Shown piece by piece: positions 54,100 to 63,994 of a DNA stretch of 64,000 nt. The stretch is from assembly GCF_026625745.1 (NCBI RefSeq), contig NZ_CP113061.1, forward strand, positions 310,001 to 374,000. The letters are read 5' to 3'. The position numbers were made by a program, and so were the translations under genes. The notes beneath the pieces were generated by a model. That model did no database searches and was not told the origin of the DNA. It was given only the letters and a program-made list of their open reading frames with translations. This DNA comes from Asticcacaulis sp. SL142 (GTDB lineage: Bacteria > Pseudomonadota > Alphaproteobacteria > Caulobacterales > Caulobacteraceae). Numbering within the stretch: the stretch's first letter is position 1; the number at the start of each line of letters is the position of its first letter.

Positions 54100-55722
54100 A
54101 TGACACTTAAAATTGCTATTGTCGGACGTCCGAACGTCGGCAAATCCACCCTGTTTAACCGTTTGGCGGGCAAGAAACTGGCGATCGTTGACGATCAGCC
54201 GGGGGTTACCCGTGACCGCCGCTATGCCACTGGCCGCATCGGCGATATCGACCTGATGCTGATCGATACGGCCGGCTTTGAATATGCCGACGATGAATCC
54301 TTAGAATCGCGTATGCGCCAGCAGACCGAAAAAGCGCTGGATGAGGCCGATGTCGCCCTGTTCATGGTCGATGCCCGCGACGGGGTTTTGCCGCTCGATA
54401 AGATTTTCGCTGACCTGCTGCGTCACCGCGATGTGCCGGTGCTGTTGATCGCCAATAAGGCCGAAGGCCACGGGGCGCAGGCCCTGGCCGAAGAGGCCTA
54501 TTCGCTGGGCTTTGGCGAGCCGCTGCACCTGTCGGCTGAGCACGGCGAGGGGATGTCCGACCTTTATGAATCGATCGAGAAATACCGCCAGCTTATCGAG
54601 GGCGATCATGTCGAAGGCGATGACGATAGTGAAGATGATGAGACCAAACCCATCCGCATCGCCATTATTGGCCGTCCCAATGCCGGTAAGTCGACCCTGA
54701 TCAATAAAATGCTGGGCGAAGACCGCCTGCTGACCGGGCCGGAAGCCGGGATTACCCGCGATTCGATTTCGGTCGACTGGGAATATGAAGGCCGCCAGAT
54801 CCGTCTGGTCGATACCGCCGGTCTGCGCCGCAAAGCCCGCGTGCAGGAAAAGCTGGAGAAGCTGTCGACCGCCGACACCATCCGCGCCATTACCTTTGCT
54901 GAGGTCGTGGTGCTGGTAATGGACCACGCCAATGCTTTTGAAACGCAGGATTTGCAGATCGCAGATCTTGTGGAACGCGAAGGCCGCGCCCTGATTTACG
55001 TCATCTCCAAGTGGGATACGGTCGAGGAACCGCAGGCCAAGCTCAAAGAGATCATGGACGAATCTGACCGCATCCTGCCGCAGCTTAAAGGCACGCAGAT
55101 TGTGGCCCTGTCGGGGGCAACAGGGCGCGGGATCGAGCGGTTGATGCCGACCATCCTTAAGACCTATCGCAACTGGTCGGCCAAGGTGAAGACCCGTGAC
55201 CTCAATGACTGGCTGGCTTTAGCTATCCAACGGCATCCGCCCCCCGCCGTTGACGGTAAACGCATTCGCCCGAAATATATGGCGCAGACCAAGGGACGTC
55301 CGCCGACCTTCGTGCTGTTTGCCTCACGCGCCTACGCCATGCCCGCGCACTATCAACGCTATCTTATCAATAGCTTGCGTGAATCTTTTGATATGCCGGG
55401 TGTGCCTATTCGCCTGACGGTTAAGGCCAATTCCAGCGTCAACCCCTATGACGACAGCAGTGGCGCGACCGGCACCAGCGGTCCGGCACGGGCGCGCGCG
55501 AAGGCTAAGGTGAAAAAACCGGGTGAGAAGCCCGCGCACCCCAACCGCGTCAAGCAAAAGCCCAAGGGCACCGTCGTGGCTCCAAAGGTAAAAGCCAAGC
55601 CTCGCACCGAAGCCGCCAAGCTGAAAACCTTTAAGGCCAAGGCGGCGGGCCCCAGCACCAAGCCGGGTGCCGCAGGTCCGGGCGGGCGTTCGGCTAAGCC
55701 TGCGGGGCGGGGTAAGCGCTAA
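54100..55722 (+). CDS. der: Ribosome-assembly GTPase Der (EngA)
   Basis: 540 residues. Two GTPase domains in tandem: first P-loop GRPNVGKSTLFNRL (about 8-21), second GRPNAGKSTLINKM (about 190-203), with the matching DTAGFE and DTAGLR switch motifs and NKAE/SKWD G4 elements. A KH-like domain follows (about 365-450). The last ~80 residues form a Lys/Ala/Pro-rich tail, longer than in E. coli Der. Needed for 50S subunit maturation. Overlaps the convergent aminotransferase by 4 bp. Confidence 0.97.
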   Translation: MTLKIAIVGRPNVGKSTLFNRLAGKKLAIVDDQPGVTRDRRYATGRIGDIDLMLIDTAGFEYADDESLESRMRQQTEKALDEADVALFMVDARDGVLPLDKIFADLLRHRDVPVLLIANKAEGHGAQALAEEAYSLGFGEPLHLSAEHGEGMSDLYESIEKYRQLIEGDHVEGDDDSEDDETKPIRIAIIGRPNAGKSTLINKMLGEDRLLTGPEAGITRDSISVDWEYEGRQIRLVDTAGLRRKARVQEKLEKLSTADTIRAITFAEVVVLVMDHANAFETQDLQIADLVEREGRALIYVISKWDTVEEPQAKLKEIMDESDRILPQLKGTQIVALSGATGRGIERLMPTILKTYRNWSAKVKTRDLNDWLALAIQRHPPPAVDGKRIRPKYMAQTKGRPPTFVLFASRAYAMPAHYQRYLINSLRESFDMPGVPIRLTVKANSSVNPYDDSSGATGTSGPARARAKAKVKKPGEKPAHPNRVKQKPKGTVVAPKVKAKPRTEAAKLKTFKAKAAGPSTKPGAAGPGGRSAKPAGRGKR

Positions 55723-57071
55723 ACACTAACGCTGCTAATAACCGCCTCAGTCATATCGGACTGGCTGAGGCGGGCCAGAAGCCGCTCCAACGTCCCGATC
55801 AACTGATCTATATCAGCCAGTGTGACATCCAGTGGCGGGCGCAGACGGATAGAATCCGTACCGGCCCCCAGCAGCAACAGGTCTTCTTGCTCAAGGGCCA
55901 GATCGACCAGTTGGCCTTTGTGGGCGGGGGTACACAGGCTAAAACCCTGATAAAGGCCAAGGCCGCGCACATTGCCGATCAGGCGAGGATACTGCGCGAC
56001 CAGCCCCTGTAGGCCCGCGATGAGATACTCGGTTTTGGCGGGCACAGCAGCCAGCAACCCTTCGTCCTCAACGATTTTCCATTCCTGAACAAAGCGCACC
56101 ATGTCGGTCAGACTGCCGCCCCAGGTCGAATCGAGCACACCAATATCGTCCATCGGATTAAGCATGTAGACCGCGCCATTGCCGAATTTTTTAGCCACCG
56201 CAATGGCTTGGGGCGGATAGGGGACATCGAACTGATCGATCGCAAACACGGTGCCGGTCTGGCCACCGGCGGTTTGCACTTCATCCAGCCCCCAGCAGAT
56301 GTCATAACGCTGACATAGCCGTGACAGTTCACGATAAAAATAGGGCAGGGCCATGCGATGTCCGCCCGCACCTTGCAGCGGTTCCATGATGACGCCCGCA
56401 ATGTCATCGCCGTAGGTGCGCATCAGATATTCGAGGTTGGCGAGGCAATCTTCGGCGATTTTCAGGTTCTCATCTTCGCTGCGGCGCTCATCATATTCGG
56501 GGAACGGCACCTGAAGATTGCCGGGAATGATGCCGCGATAGTCGCGCGTGGCCACCGGATCATGGCTCAGATTGGTGATATTGAGCGCGTAAACCGTGCG
56601 GCCATGAAAGGCCTGCTCGAAATAGATGAAGCGGTGAACCCCTTTGGCGCCCTTCTTTTTCTGGTGCAGGTTGATGAAGTATTTCATCATATTTTCAACG
56701 GCTTCGGCACCGGAATTAACGGCATAGACCTCGACGCGCTCGCCCTTCATGCAGATCGGGTGCAGCCGGTGCAGCAGGCGGTAATAACTCAGGCACTCCG
56801 GTGTGAGAAAGTCTGGGTTCGCCATCTTATTATTGGCCGCGGCCACAAGATTTGCGACATATTCCGGCTCATAAAGGCGAGGGTGATTATAGCCGAGCAG
56901 GCGTGACCCATAGAGCCCGCTCCAGTCGGTGATCGTGCCGCCATCGACTGTCGAAAGCTTAAGCCCGCGTGAGGCCTTGATATCGACGCAAAATGGAAAG
57001 GGTTCGGCGATGACGTAGCGGCCCAGCTCATCAAGCATGGCCGCACTGGCAGGTTTGGGATAGGTGCTCAT
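55719..57071 (-). CDS. Class III aminotransferase, L-lysine 6-transaminase-like
   Basis: 450 residues from ATG 57071 (an in-frame ATG 9 codons upstream is possible). PLP-dependent class III fold: NSGAEAVENMMKYFI, FHGRTVYALNITNL, GVIMEPLQGAGGHRM, WGLDEVQTAGGQTG and the PLP lysine in AIAVAKKFGNGAVYM. The EVQTAGGQTG and FHGRT patterns and length match lysine 6-aminotransferase (LAT); ornithine-type enzymes would have a different pocket. It would convert lysine to the semialdehyde of aminoadipate. No other lysine pathway gene is adjacent. Confidence 0.78.
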   Translation of the reverse strand: MSTYPKPASAAMLDELGRYVIAEPFPFCVDIKASRGLKLSTVDGGTITDWSGLYGSRLLGYNHPRLYEPEYVANLVAAANNKMANPDFLTPECLSYYRLLHRLHPICMKGERVEVYAVNSGAEAVENMMKYFINLHQKKKGAKGVHRFIYFEQAFHGRTVYALNITNLSHDPVATRDYRGIIPGNLQVPFPEYDERRSEDENLKIAEDCLANLEYLMRTYGDDIAGVIMEPLQGAGGHRMALPYFYRELSRLCQRYDICWGLDEVQTAGGQTGTVFAIDQFDVPYPPQAIAVAKKFGNGAVYMLNPMDDIGVLDSTWGGSLTDMVRFVQEWKIVEDEGLLAAVPAKTEYLIAGLQGLVAQYPRLIGNVRGLGLYQGFSLCTPAHKGQLVDLALEQEDLLLLGAGTDSIRLRPPLDVTLADIDQLIGTLERLLARLSQSDMTEAVISSVSV

Positions 57072-57152
57072 ATCCCAAATGTGCGCCGAAAAAATCATTT
57101 TGAAAATAAAAATTTACAAAATGATGGCAATTTATGACAAATTGATTGAGGT

Positions 57153-57896
57153 TTAGTGCTTAATTTGCGCCCATTCACGGAAATGGATCGTATCCAGCGT
57201 CGGCACTTTGGCCGGGTCAGCCAGTTCCAGAATCAACGGCACAATCTCTTCCGGTGCGGGCAGGGTGTTTGGGTCTTCGCCTGGATAGGCCTCGGCGCGC
57301 ATACGCGTGCGCATAGCACCGGGATTGACGATGGCCGGGCGAATATTGGTGATCTCTAACTCATCTGCCCAGGTGCGCACCAGCGCTTCGAGTGCGGCTT
57401 TCGAGGCCGCATAAGGCCCCCAGAAGGCGCGCGGTTTGGTGGCCACGCCGGAGGTGAAGAATATGCCGCGTGCCGCTTCGGACAAACGCATCATCGGTTC
57501 CAGCGCCCCGATCAGCCGGTGAGTGGCCCCCAGATTAAGTGCTATCAGGCGGCTGAAATCCTTGGGTTCGTAGTGCGAAACGGGACTAAGTGTGCCCAGC
57601 GTCGCTGCGGCATGGACAAAGACATCAATTTTAGCAAAGCGCTGCGCCAGGGCGTTGGACAATCGGGTCAGAGCGGCCCCGTCGATCAGGTCAAACGGAA
57701 TGAGCGTGGCGTGCTGACCGGTTGCCTGAAAAATTTCGTCATCCAGCTCTTCAAGCGCACCCTGAGTACGCGCGCAGGCGATGACATGCGCGCCGGCCTT
57801 AGCCAGACCCAACGCACTGGCCCGACCAATGCCGCGTGAAGCGCCCGTGACAAGGGCCACGCGCCCGTGCTGAGGGCCGACAGGGGACGTCTGCAT
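57153..57896 (-). CDS. Short-chain dehydrogenase/reductase
   Basis: 247 residues from ATG 57896, 13 bp after the purF stop. Rossmann motif VTGASRGIGRASALGLAKAG at the N-terminus. The usual NNAG reads HAAATLG. The active-site Ser is in FFTSGVATKP and the YxxxK pair in YAASKAALEALVRTW. Substrate unknown. The minus-strand order cvpA-purF-SDR is common in Caulobacterales. Confidence 0.88.
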   Translation of the reverse strand: MQTSPVGPQHGRVALVTGASRGIGRASALGLAKAGAHVIACARTQGALEELDDEIFQATGQHATLIPFDLIDGAALTRLSNALAQRFAKIDVFVHAAATLGTLSPVSHYEPKDFSRLIALNLGATHRLIGALEPMMRLSEAARGIFFTSGVATKPRAFWGPYAASKAALEALVRTWADELEITNIRPAIVNPGAMRTRMRAEAYPGEDPNTLPAPEEIVPLILELADPAKVPTLDTIHFREWAQIKH

Positions 57897-57909
57897 ATTT
57901 TTGATTTTC

Positions 57910-59430
57910 CTAGACGTTGACCAGAAGCGATAACTGGCCGTTGCCTTCTTTTTCATTCACGGCGTCTTCCTTATCGGTCAGACGGGTCGGGTAATCGCCG
58001 GTGAAATAGTGGTCGGTATATTGTGGGGTGTCGGGGTTGCGGCCGTTATGCCCCATAGCCTTATAGAGGCCATCGACCGACAGGAAGCCCAAGGAATCGC
58101 ACTCCAGCTTCTTGCGCATCTCTTCCATAGTATGGGTTGCGGCCATCAGCTTATCGCGATCCGGCATGTCGATGCCGTAGTAATCGGGCCACATGATCGG
58201 CGGGGAGGCTGAACGCAGGTGGACTTCCTTAGCGCCTGCCGCGCGCACCATACGCACGATCTTGACCGAAGTGGTGCCGCGCACGATGGAGTCGTCGATC
58301 AGGATGACGCGCTTGCCTTCCAACACAACCCGGTTAGGTGAGTGCTTTTTACGCACGCCCAGATCGCGGATATTTTGGGTAGGCTGAATGAACGTACGGC
58401 CAACATAGTGATTGCGGATGATGCCCAACTCAAACGGCAGTCCCGATTGTTCGGAAAAACCCAGAGCCGCCGGTACACCGGAATCGGGAACCGGCACGAT
58501 AATGTCGGCATCGGCGGCATGTTCGATCGCCAGTTGCCGGCCCATCGCCTTACGGACTTCATAGATCGATTTGCCGTTCACAACCGAGTCGGGGCGGGCG
58601 AAGTAAACATATTCAAACAGGCACGGACGGGCGGCTTTGCGTTCAAACGGCTTAAAGGATTTCAGGCCGTCCTGGTCGATTTGCACGACTTCGCCATGTT
58701 CGACGTCGCGCACGAAGGTGGCGCCGATCATATCGAGCGCGCAGGTTTCCGACGCCAGGACATAGGCATTACCGAGCCGTCCGATGACCAGTGGACGGAT
58801 GCCGAGCGGATCTCGCGCCCCGATCATCATGGTCCGTGTAAGGGCCACGAGGGCAAATCCGCCTTCGATATGGCTCATGGTCTCGATGAAGCGGTCCATG
58901 ATCTTGATGCCGCGTGAGCGCGCGATCAGATGCAGGATGACTTCGGAGTCCGAGGTGGACTGGAAAATCGAGCCGCCGGCGACCAGTTTGGTGCGCAGGT
59001 GCATGAAGTTGGTCAGGTTGCCATTGTGGGCAATGGCGATACCGCCGGTGTCGAGATCAGCAAACATCGGCTGGACGTTGCGGATAAAGGCACCGCCCGC
59101 CGTTGAATAACGGGTGTGGCCGATGGCGGCGTTGCCCTGAAGGCGCTGGGTCAGATCCGGGCCGGTGAAGACATCGCCCACCAGACCGTGGGAGCGTTCG
59201 GTGTAAAACCGCTTGCCGTCGCAGGAGGCGATGCCGCAGGCTTCCTGACCGCGGTGTTGCAGGGCGTGCAGCCCCAGCACAGTCACCGCACTGGCGTCTT
59301 CCATGCCGTAGATACCAAAAACGCCGCACTCAAGGCGCGGCGTGTCATCGTCTGGATCGCGTTCCACCCAATTATCAACTTCATGATAAGTGTGCTTCGG
59401 ACCGGTGGGGCGCATATGGGGGCTCTGCAT
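57910..59430 (-). CDS. purF: Amidophosphoribosyltransferase
   Basis: 506 residues. First step of purine synthesis. Short propeptide then the nucleophile Cys in LECGVFGIYGM; glutaminase motif LQHRGQEACGI; PRPP-binding loop VILIDDSIVRGTTS near residue 365. The Cys residues that hold a 4Fe-4S cluster in Bacillus PurF are replaced (WPDYYGID, DHYFTGDYP), so this is a cluster-free type. Adjacent to cvpA, as in E. coli. Confidence 0.97.
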   Translation of the reverse strand: MQSPHMRPTGPKHTYHEVDNWVERDPDDDTPRLECGVFGIYGMEDASAVTVLGLHALQHRGQEACGIASCDGKRFYTERSHGLVGDVFTGPDLTQRLQGNAAIGHTRYSTAGGAFIRNVQPMFADLDTGGIAIAHNGNLTNFMHLRTKLVAGGSIFQSTSDSEVILHLIARSRGIKIMDRFIETMSHIEGGFALVALTRTMMIGARDPLGIRPLVIGRLGNAYVLASETCALDMIGATFVRDVEHGEVVQIDQDGLKSFKPFERKAARPCLFEYVYFARPDSVVNGKSIYEVRKAMGRQLAIEHAADADIIVPVPDSGVPAALGFSEQSGLPFELGIIRNHYVGRTFIQPTQNIRDLGVRKKHSPNRVVLEGKRVILIDDSIVRGTTSVKIVRMVRAAGAKEVHLRSASPPIMWPDYYGIDMPDRDKLMAATHTMEEMRKKLECDSLGFLSVDGLYKAMGHNGRNPDTPQYTDHYFTGDYPTRLTDKEDAVNEKEGNGQLSLLVNV

Positions 59431-59541
59431 TAAGGTTACGCGAAAAGGCCAGACATCACTATAAGGCCTTATGATTTACGATGGGTTTAGCTGTTAAACC
59501 TGGCCCATATATAGTTGGCGCGCCCTGAACTTAAAGAGGCG

Positions 59542-60060
59542 TCAGCTAGTCGAATCTTCCACGGATGGCGCCACCTGATCCGCAAACACCGCCAATTTTG
59601 GGGCCACGGCTTGCAGGGTTTTGGCGGCCGTAACGCCCAAGGGGTAAACCTTGGCCTCAGTGAACCATTCTGCACGGCTCCCAATAGGGAAGATGGCGGC
59701 AAAAAGCAAATGGAATACACCTAAAAACACCAGTGCACGGACAATTCCAAACCCAAACCCTAAAGCGCGGTCGATATAATCGAGCGCCTTTTGCTTATGC
59801 ATCTTTTCCGACAGGTTATTCCCGAACATGCGGATGCTGAGATATATAATGACGAAGATGATGCCGAACGCGATGAAGGCGGTCATGTTCTTAAGATTAA
59901 ACACGTCCTTTAGCCATGGCATGATCCAGATCGCGATCAGGAATGAGGCGATGAAGGACACCAGAGTGACCAGTTCGCGCGTACCCCCGCGCATCAGGCC
60001 AACAATAACTGAAAACAGTAAAACGCCCAGAAAGATCAGGTCATACAAGGTCATGGTCAT
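59542..60060 (-). CDS. cvpA: CvpA-family membrane protein
   Basis: 172 residues with four helices (about 5-25, 30-50, 65-83, 100-125). CvpA signature: YDLIFLGVLLFSVIVGLMRG at the start and ALDYIDRALGFGFGIVRALV in the middle. Required for colicin V export in E. coli and linked to envelope stress tolerance elsewhere. Precedes purF by 111 bp on the same strand. Confidence 0.92.
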   Translation of the reverse strand: MTMTLYDLIFLGVLLFSVIVGLMRGGTRELVTLVSFIASFLIAIWIMPWLKDVFNLKNMTAFIAFGIIFVIIYLSIRMFGNNLSEKMHKQKALDYIDRALGFGFGIVRALVFLGVFHLLFAAIFPIGSRAEWFTEAKVYPLGVTAAKTLQAVAPKLAVFADQVAPSVEDSTS

Positions 60061-60161
60061 TTTCCCTCAGCTAAGAGGGCCCCCGTAGAAATGGCCGGAT
60101 GTGTATTTGTGGCGGCACCATACATTAACCTTAACCCGTGCGCCAGAGGTCAATAAGCGTC

Positions 60162-61532
60162 TTAGTCTGTGGTCTCCAGTCCTTTGATGGCCTCCAGCAG
60201 ATAGTCGTAAGATTTGACCTCGAACGGGGCATTATCGGCGGCGGCCTTGGGGGCGATGGCTGAGCCAAAGCCGAGTTTCAGCGCTTCTTTCAGGCGCGAA
60301 TCCATGCGCGATACGGATCTGATATCCCCCGACAGACTGATTTCACCAAACACAACGCAGTCCTTGGGCAAGGCGACATCCAGCAGGGACGACATCAAGG
60401 CCATAGCGGCGGCCAGATCGGCGGCAGGTTCATTGATTTTCAGGCCACCGGCGACATTGAGATAAACGTCTTTTTGGCCAAAACCGACGCCGCAGCGGGA
60501 TTCAAGCACCGCCAGCAGCATGGCCAATCGACCGGAATCCCAGCCAACCACAGCCCGTCGCGGGGTGCCATAGGCTGAGGGGGCCACCAGTGCTTGAAAC
60601 TCTACCAGCACCGGACGCGTACCTTCGATCCCCGCAAAGACCGCTGAGCCTGCCGTGCGCTCCCCCGATGTCAGGAACAGCGCCGAAGGGTTGGGGACTT
60701 CGCGCAGACCGATGTCGCCCATTTCAAACACGCCGATTTCATCGGTGGCCCCAAAACGGTTTTTGGAGCCACGCAGAATACGGAAGGGGTAGCCGCGTTC
60801 GCCCTCAAACGACAAGACCGCATCAACCATGTGTTCAACCACGCGCGGGCCTGCAACCTGACCTTCTTTGGTCACATGGCCGACTAAGATCATGGCAATA
60901 TTCTGTTTTTTGGCCAGCCGTACCAGTTCACCGGCGCAGGCACGTACCTGCGACACCGATCCTTGCGCGGCATCAATCGCGTCGCTCCACAGGGTCTGGA
61001 TGGAATCTATGATAACCAGATCAAACTTTTCACGTTTAAGGGCATCCAGTATCGTGCGCAGGGACGTTTCTGCCGCCAGTTCGACGGGCGCTTTCGATAA
61101 TCCCATCCGGTAGGCGCGGCCTCTGATTTGCTCAGCCGATTCTTCGCCGGAGATATAGGCGACCCGCAACCCGCCGCTGGCCGCCTGCGCGGTCACTTGC
61201 AGCAGCAGGGTGGATTTGCCGACGCCCGGATCACCGGCCAGCAATATGGCTGATCCGGGCACAATCCCCCCGCCACAGACGCGATCGAACTCGGCGATGC
61301 CGGTTTCCATACGCGGCGGCGTCTTATCTTCGGCTTCAAGCGTTTGGAAATTAAGCTTTGTAAGTCTTGAGATTTTTGACGGTGAGGTTTCCGGCTTTAA
61401 CCCGCCAGGCGGCGTCGAAAAACTTTCCTGAACCAGCGTATTCCACAGACCGCAACCGGTGCATTGGCCATTCCATTTGGAATGCACCGAGCCGCATGAT
61501 TGACATATGAATACCGCCTGATCTTTCGCCAC
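60162..61532 (-). CDS. radA: DNA repair protein RadA
   Basis: 456 residues. Four-Cys zinc finger at the N-terminus (CQSCGSVHSKWNGQCTGCG), RecA-like core with Walker A GDPGVGKSTLLLQV, the RadA-specific KNRFG motif (RGSKNRFGATDEIGVFEM) and a Lon-like C-terminal domain (VFGEISLSGDIRSV). Helps branch migration in recombination. Order dnaB-radA-cvpA-purF on the minus strand is typical for the group. Confidence 0.97.
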   Translation of the reverse strand: MAKDQAVFICQSCGSVHSKWNGQCTGCGLWNTLVQESFSTPPGGLKPETSPSKISRLTKLNFQTLEAEDKTPPRMETGIAEFDRVCGGGIVPGSAILLAGDPGVGKSTLLLQVTAQAASGGLRVAYISGEESAEQIRGRAYRMGLSKAPVELAAETSLRTILDALKREKFDLVIIDSIQTLWSDAIDAAQGSVSQVRACAGELVRLAKKQNIAMILVGHVTKEGQVAGPRVVEHMVDAVLSFEGERGYPFRILRGSKNRFGATDEIGVFEMGDIGLREVPNPSALFLTSGERTAGSAVFAGIEGTRPVLVEFQALVAPSAYGTPRRAVVGWDSGRLAMLLAVLESRCGVGFGQKDVYLNVAGGLKINEPAADLAAAMALMSSLLDVALPKDCVVFGEISLSGDIRSVSRMDSRLKEALKLGFGSAIAPKAAADNAPFEVKSYDYLLEAIKGLETTD

Positions 61533-61591
61533 GAGTCACCCTTAGTTGATTTTGGGTAAGCCTAGCGCGATCTGAATGTATTGGCCAGAAA

Positions 61592-61625
61592 AAGAACAAA
61601 AAAAGAACAAGGGGCAAGCCCCTTG
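61592..61625 (-). terminator. Terminator after dnaB
   Basis: On the minus strand, CAAGGGGC and GCCCCTTG (plus-strand 61608-61625) pair around a 2-nt loop, followed by TTCTTTTTTT (plus-strand A-run 61597-61606). It lies 30 bp after the dnaB stop and before radA. Confidence 0.85.
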
Positions 61626-61654
61626 ACCTTTAATTTGATCTTTTATGACTTTGA

Positions 61655-63211
61655 TTATTCTCCGCCTATAAACTTTTGTTTGTTATGGGCAATATGAGAT
61701 GTCGCAGAATAATCGTTGTAATAATGCTCAGGCGGTAGATTGCCGAAACGGGTAACATTTTCATCGAACGCCAGCCGCACCGTGCCGATCGGGCCGTGAC
61801 GTTGCTTGGCCAGAATGACTTCGGCAGTGCCGCGAGTACGATCCATATCCTCTTGCCACTGTAAATGTTCGGCAGTGCCTTCCTTGGGCTCAGAACGGCC
61901 GAGATAATAGCTTTCGCGGTACACGAACATGACCATGTCGGCGTCTTGTTCAATAGAACCGGATTCGCGAAGGTCGGACAGCATGGGGCGCTTATCGTCG
62001 CGGCTTTCGACCTGACGCGAGAGCTGCGACAGGGCGATGACCGGGATTTGCAGTTCCTTGGCCAGCGATTTCAGGCCCATGGTGATGGTCGAGACTTCCT
62101 GAACACGGTTCATGGTCGCCCCGGTTTCACCCAGCGTTACAAGCTGAAGGTAGTCAACGATCAGGCAGTCAAGGCCCGCCGTGCGTTTCAGCCGACGCGC
62201 TCGGGCGGTCAGCTTGGCCAGAGAAATACCGCCGGTGTCATCGATATAGAGCGGAAAAGACGCGATATCCATGGCCGCGTCTTTGAGGCGGGCGAATTCA
62301 GATGCATCAATTTCACCTTTGCGCAGGCGGTCGCCGGACACGCCCGACGCATCGGCCAGAAGACGGGTCGCCAACTGATCCGCTGACATTTCAAGCGAAT
62401 AAAAAGCCACAACCCCGCCATCGACGGTTTTGCGCTCTCCGTCGGGCTGCATTTCCATGCGGTATTTTTTGGCGACGTTCATGGCGATGTTGGTGGCCAG
62501 CGCCGTCTTACCCATCGATGGACGACCCGCCAGAATGATCAGGTCGGATTTGTGCAGGCCGCCGATTTTCTTATCCATATCAATGAGGCCTGTGGATATC
62601 CCCGACAGGCCGCCGTCACGGTGGAAGGCTTCTTCGGCATGTTCCAGTGCGCCGGAGACCGCTTCGCCAAAGGTCTTAAAGCCGGTTGAGGAGGTGCCTT
62701 TTTCAGCCATGTCATAGAGGCGGGCTTCGGCGGCTTCGATCTGATCGCGGGCGTTTTGTTCGTCGATGGCGGCCTTGGCGATTTCACCGCCCAGACGGAT
62801 CAGGTCACGGCGCAGGGCCAGATCATAGATGATGCGGGCATAATCTGAGGCATTGGCTGCCGGTGGGGCGCGATCGACCAGATCGGCCAGATAGCGGATG
62901 CCGCCCAGATCCTGAAAAGCCTGATCGTTTTTGAATTTATCAACTAAAACAAGGGGATCGGCCAGGTGCCCGACACGGATATTGTCTTCGATCACCCCAA
63001 ACAGCTTGGCATGAAACGGCTCATAGAAATGCCGACCCTGCAGGCCGTCATAGAGCCGCTCATAGGCCCCGTTGTCGAACATCAGACACCCCAGAAGCGC
63101 CTGTTCGGCATCAAGGTTGTGCGGCATGGTTGAGATCGCGCCGACAGTATCGGCGGACTGATCGATCGGCGGGTAAGCGAGGGCTAAAATATCTGAAGAC
63201 ATGGTACGCAT
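61655..63211 (-). CDS. dnaB: Replicative DNA helicase DnaB
   Basis: 518 residues. N-terminal scaffold domain (EQALLGCLMFDNGAYERLYD), linker, then RecA-like helicase with Walker A ILAGRPSMGKTALATNIA, FYSLEMSADQLATRLLA, GLDCLIVDYLQLV (Walker B) and SQLSRQVESRDDKRPMLSDL. Hexameric helicase of the replication fork. No intein. Between it and rplI (63212-63406) only a terminator is seen. Confidence 0.97.
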   Translation of the reverse strand: MRTMSSDILALAYPPIDQSADTVGAISTMPHNLDAEQALLGCLMFDNGAYERLYDGLQGRHFYEPFHAKLFGVIEDNIRVGHLADPLVLVDKFKNDQAFQDLGGIRYLADLVDRAPPAANASDYARIIYDLALRRDLIRLGGEIAKAAIDEQNARDQIEAAEARLYDMAEKGTSSTGFKTFGEAVSGALEHAEEAFHRDGGLSGISTGLIDMDKKIGGLHKSDLIILAGRPSMGKTALATNIAMNVAKKYRMEMQPDGERKTVDGGVVAFYSLEMSADQLATRLLADASGVSGDRLRKGEIDASEFARLKDAAMDIASFPLYIDDTGGISLAKLTARARRLKRTAGLDCLIVDYLQLVTLGETGATMNRVQEVSTITMGLKSLAKELQIPVIALSQLSRQVESRDDKRPMLSDLRESGSIEQDADMVMFVYRESYYLGRSEPKEGTAEHLQWQEDMDRTRGTAEVILAKQRHGPIGTVRLAFDENVTRFGNLPPEHYYNDYSATSHIAHNKQKFIGGE

Positions 63212-63346
63212 CTAACTGGGGGTGGCCTGCACCGGCATTAACTTTTTGAGACGATAGCACCCCCATCCACCGGGCGACTTTCCACAGCCTGTTAGTCATG
63301 GGGATAAGCGTCGATTCGATTTTGCTGCGGATTTTGTCCCAGAATA

Positions 63347-63380
63347 TAAAAAACCCCTGAAACCGCAAGGCTTCAGGGGT
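63347..63380 (-). terminator. Terminator after rplI
   Basis: On the minus strand ACCCCTGAA...TTTCAGGGGT forms a hairpin (plus-strand 63353-63380) followed by TTTTTTATA (plus-strand 63344-63352). 27 bp after the rplI stop. Confidence 0.85.
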
Positions 63381-63406
63381 GATTTAGTACGTCTTAGACC
63401 TAAGAC

Positions 63407-63994
63407 TTAAGCGTCGTAATCGGCGTCGGCACCAGCCTGACCGGCACCGCCTTCGATCATGTCGGCCGCAGCGGCTTCATCAGCCAGACGGTCTTCTTCA
63501 AATTGCGCAGCGATGACGTTTTCGCCAGCGGCCTGACGCTCGGCCTCATCAGCCGAACGCGCAATATTGACGGTGACGGTGATCGACACTTCGGAGTGCA
63601 GGCGCACCTTGATCGCATGGATACCCAGAGTCTTGATCGGGGTATCGAGGCTGATCTGGCTGCGCTCGACCTTACCGCCGTTTTCGGCGATGGCATCAGC
63701 CACGTCGCGGGCGGTGACCGAACCATAAAGCTGACCGGTTTCGCCAGCCTGACGGATCAGGATGTATTGCGAACCATCAAGCTCAGAGCCTTGCTTTTCA
63801 GCAGCGGCCTTGGCAGCGGCGTTACGGGCAACGATCTGTTCCTTTTGGGCCTCAAAGACCTTCAGGTTGGCAGAGGTGGCGCGCAGAGCCTTGTGGCGGG
63901 GGAGGAGGAAGTTACGGGCAAAACCGTCCTTAACGGCGACAACGTCACCGATATGGCCAAGGTTTTCAACGCGTTCCAGCAGAACTACTTTCAT
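63407..63994 (-). CDS. rplI: 50S ribosomal protein L9
   Basis: 195 residues, longer than the 149 of E. coli. MKVVLLERVENLGHIGDVVA and VKDGFARNFLLPRHKAL are the canonical N-domain, followed by the long helix and a C-domain (LYGSVTARDVADAI, IKTLGIHAIKVRLHSEVSIT). The last ~45 residues are Ala/Asp/Glu-rich, an acidic tail frequent in alphaproteobacterial L9. The start codon is 6 bp from the window edge, so rpsR/rpsF, the usual upstream genes, would lie outside. Confidence 0.95.
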   Translation of the reverse strand: MKVVLLERVENLGHIGDVVAVKDGFARNFLLPRHKALRATSANLKVFEAQKEQIVARNAAAKAAAEKQGSELDGSQYILIRQAGETGQLYGSVTARDVADAIAENGGKVERSQISLDTPIKTLGIHAIKVRLHSEVSITVTVNIARSADEAERQAAGENVIAAQFEEDRLADEAAAADMIEGGAGQAGADADYDA

